A stretch of 5,991 nt of DNA from JANYJZ01 sp964523395 (lineage in GTDB: Bacteria > Bacteroidota > Ignavibacteria > UBA10030 > SZUA-254). The stretch is taken from assembly GCA_964523395.1 (NCBI GenBank), contig CAZFXS010000027.1, forward strand, positions 1 to 5,991, read 5' to 3'. The position numbers were made by a program, and so were the translations under genes. Below the pieces are notes generated by a model. The model did not search any database, was not told the DNA's origin, and saw nothing but the letters and a program-made list of their open reading frames with translations. Of the stretch, positions 5,941-5,991 are shown in pieces (position 1 is the first letter of the stretch; each line of letters opens with the position of its first letter).

Positions 5941-5948
5941 TTTGTTCC

Positions 5949-5991
5949 ATGGAAAAAGGAACAGTCAAATGGTTCAACGGAGCTAAAGGTT
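5949..5991 (+). CDS. CspA-family cold-shock protein, N-terminal fragment cut by the window edge
   Basis: Only 14 complete codons are present (MEKGTVKWFNGAKG) before the sequence ends. They match the start of CspA-family proteins, usually about 65-70 residues forming one cold-shock domain. The domain binds single-stranded RNA and DNA and acts as an RNA chaperone in the cytoplasm. The KWFN segment is the first conserved beta-strand and includes the nucleic-acid-contacting aromatic residues; the RNP1 motif (usually GFGFI) would begin right after the break. The start is supported by AAAGGA 8 bases upstream. A long structured leader and a TAnnTTTG element precede it, suggesting growth- or temperature-dependent control. 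The gene is truncated only because the window ends. The exact paralogue cannot be told. Confidence 0.9.
   Translation, partial: MEKGTVKWFNGAKG

Larger units (their letters stand above)
5697..5948 (+). promoter_or_regulatory. Long structured 5' leader of the cold-shock gene (candidate RNA thermosensor)
   Basis: About 250 nt separate the predicted transcription start from the cold-shock ATG, and no reading frame in them looks coding. By eye the leader folds into several hairpins. TTTCC/GGAAA (5718-5722/5727-5731) closes a TCAA loop. GTTATCC pairs with GGAATAAC (5732-5738/5751-5758) around an inner GCC/GGC. A long stem-loop lies at 5827-5871 and a six-pair hairpin at 5904-5921. In addition GAGGTGAGG (5800-5808) can pair with CCTCACTTC (5898-5906) with one G-U, which competes with the last hairpin. 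Long structured leaders that switch with temperature are known for enterobacterial cspA; sharing that mechanism here is inference. Confidence 0.5.

Noticed and set aside
5641..5948. A small protein gene in the region before the cold-shock gene
   Set aside because: Frames are short and interrupted, and none has a ribosome binding site with a credible product; RNA structure explains the region better.

Overview
The window reads as chromosomal DNA from a member of the Bacteroidota/Chlorobi/Ignavibacteria group. This is inference, and rests on two things. One is a DUF5916-type outer-membrane protein, a family common in that group. The other is an exact TAnnTTTG (-7) promoter element upstream of the cold-shock gene, the promoter type known from Bacteroidota. 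Base composition is moderate throughout, and there is no sign of an insertion sequence, phage, CRISPR array, tRNA or rRNA.

Layout: (1) 1-134 is a short leader with two inverted repeats, ahead of a plus-strand endonuclease III-family DNA repair gene (135-770). (2) Three minus-strand genes follow in transcription order from right to left: a DUF5916 outer-membrane beta-barrel with an N-terminal CBM9-like domain (5556-3319), a lipoprotein that looks like a clan GH-A glycoside hydrolase (3244-2174), and an exported GH47 alpha-mannosidase (2138-795). Gaps between them are 74 and 35 bp, so they look like one transcription unit. The unit converges on the repair gene, with 24 bp between the stop codons. 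(3) 5557-5948 is a divergent intergenic region. It holds a 10-bp-arm inverted repeat, a -7 promoter element and a roughly 250-nt, heavily structured leader. (4) At the right edge is the first 14 codons of a plus-strand CspA-family cold-shock gene.

The three-gene unit is the most interesting part. All three proteins are predicted to be exported: outer-membrane barrel, lipid-anchored probable hydrolase, periplasmic or secreted alpha-1,2-mannosidase. The GH47 protein is easy to recognise, with its catalytic and calcium-binding residues intact. Its internal motifs resemble the eukaryotic EDEM branch more than the classical ER/Golgi mannosidase I branch. A reasonable inference is a small locus for trimming alpha-mannosyl glycans (N-glycan-like or mannan-like). 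It has no SusC/SusD pair, unlike a standard Bacteroidota polysaccharide utilisation locus. The role of the DUF5916 protein is unknown.

The second point of interest is the cold-shock leader. It has several good hairpins, two of which are partly mutually exclusive, and looks like a candidate temperature-responsive 5' UTR.
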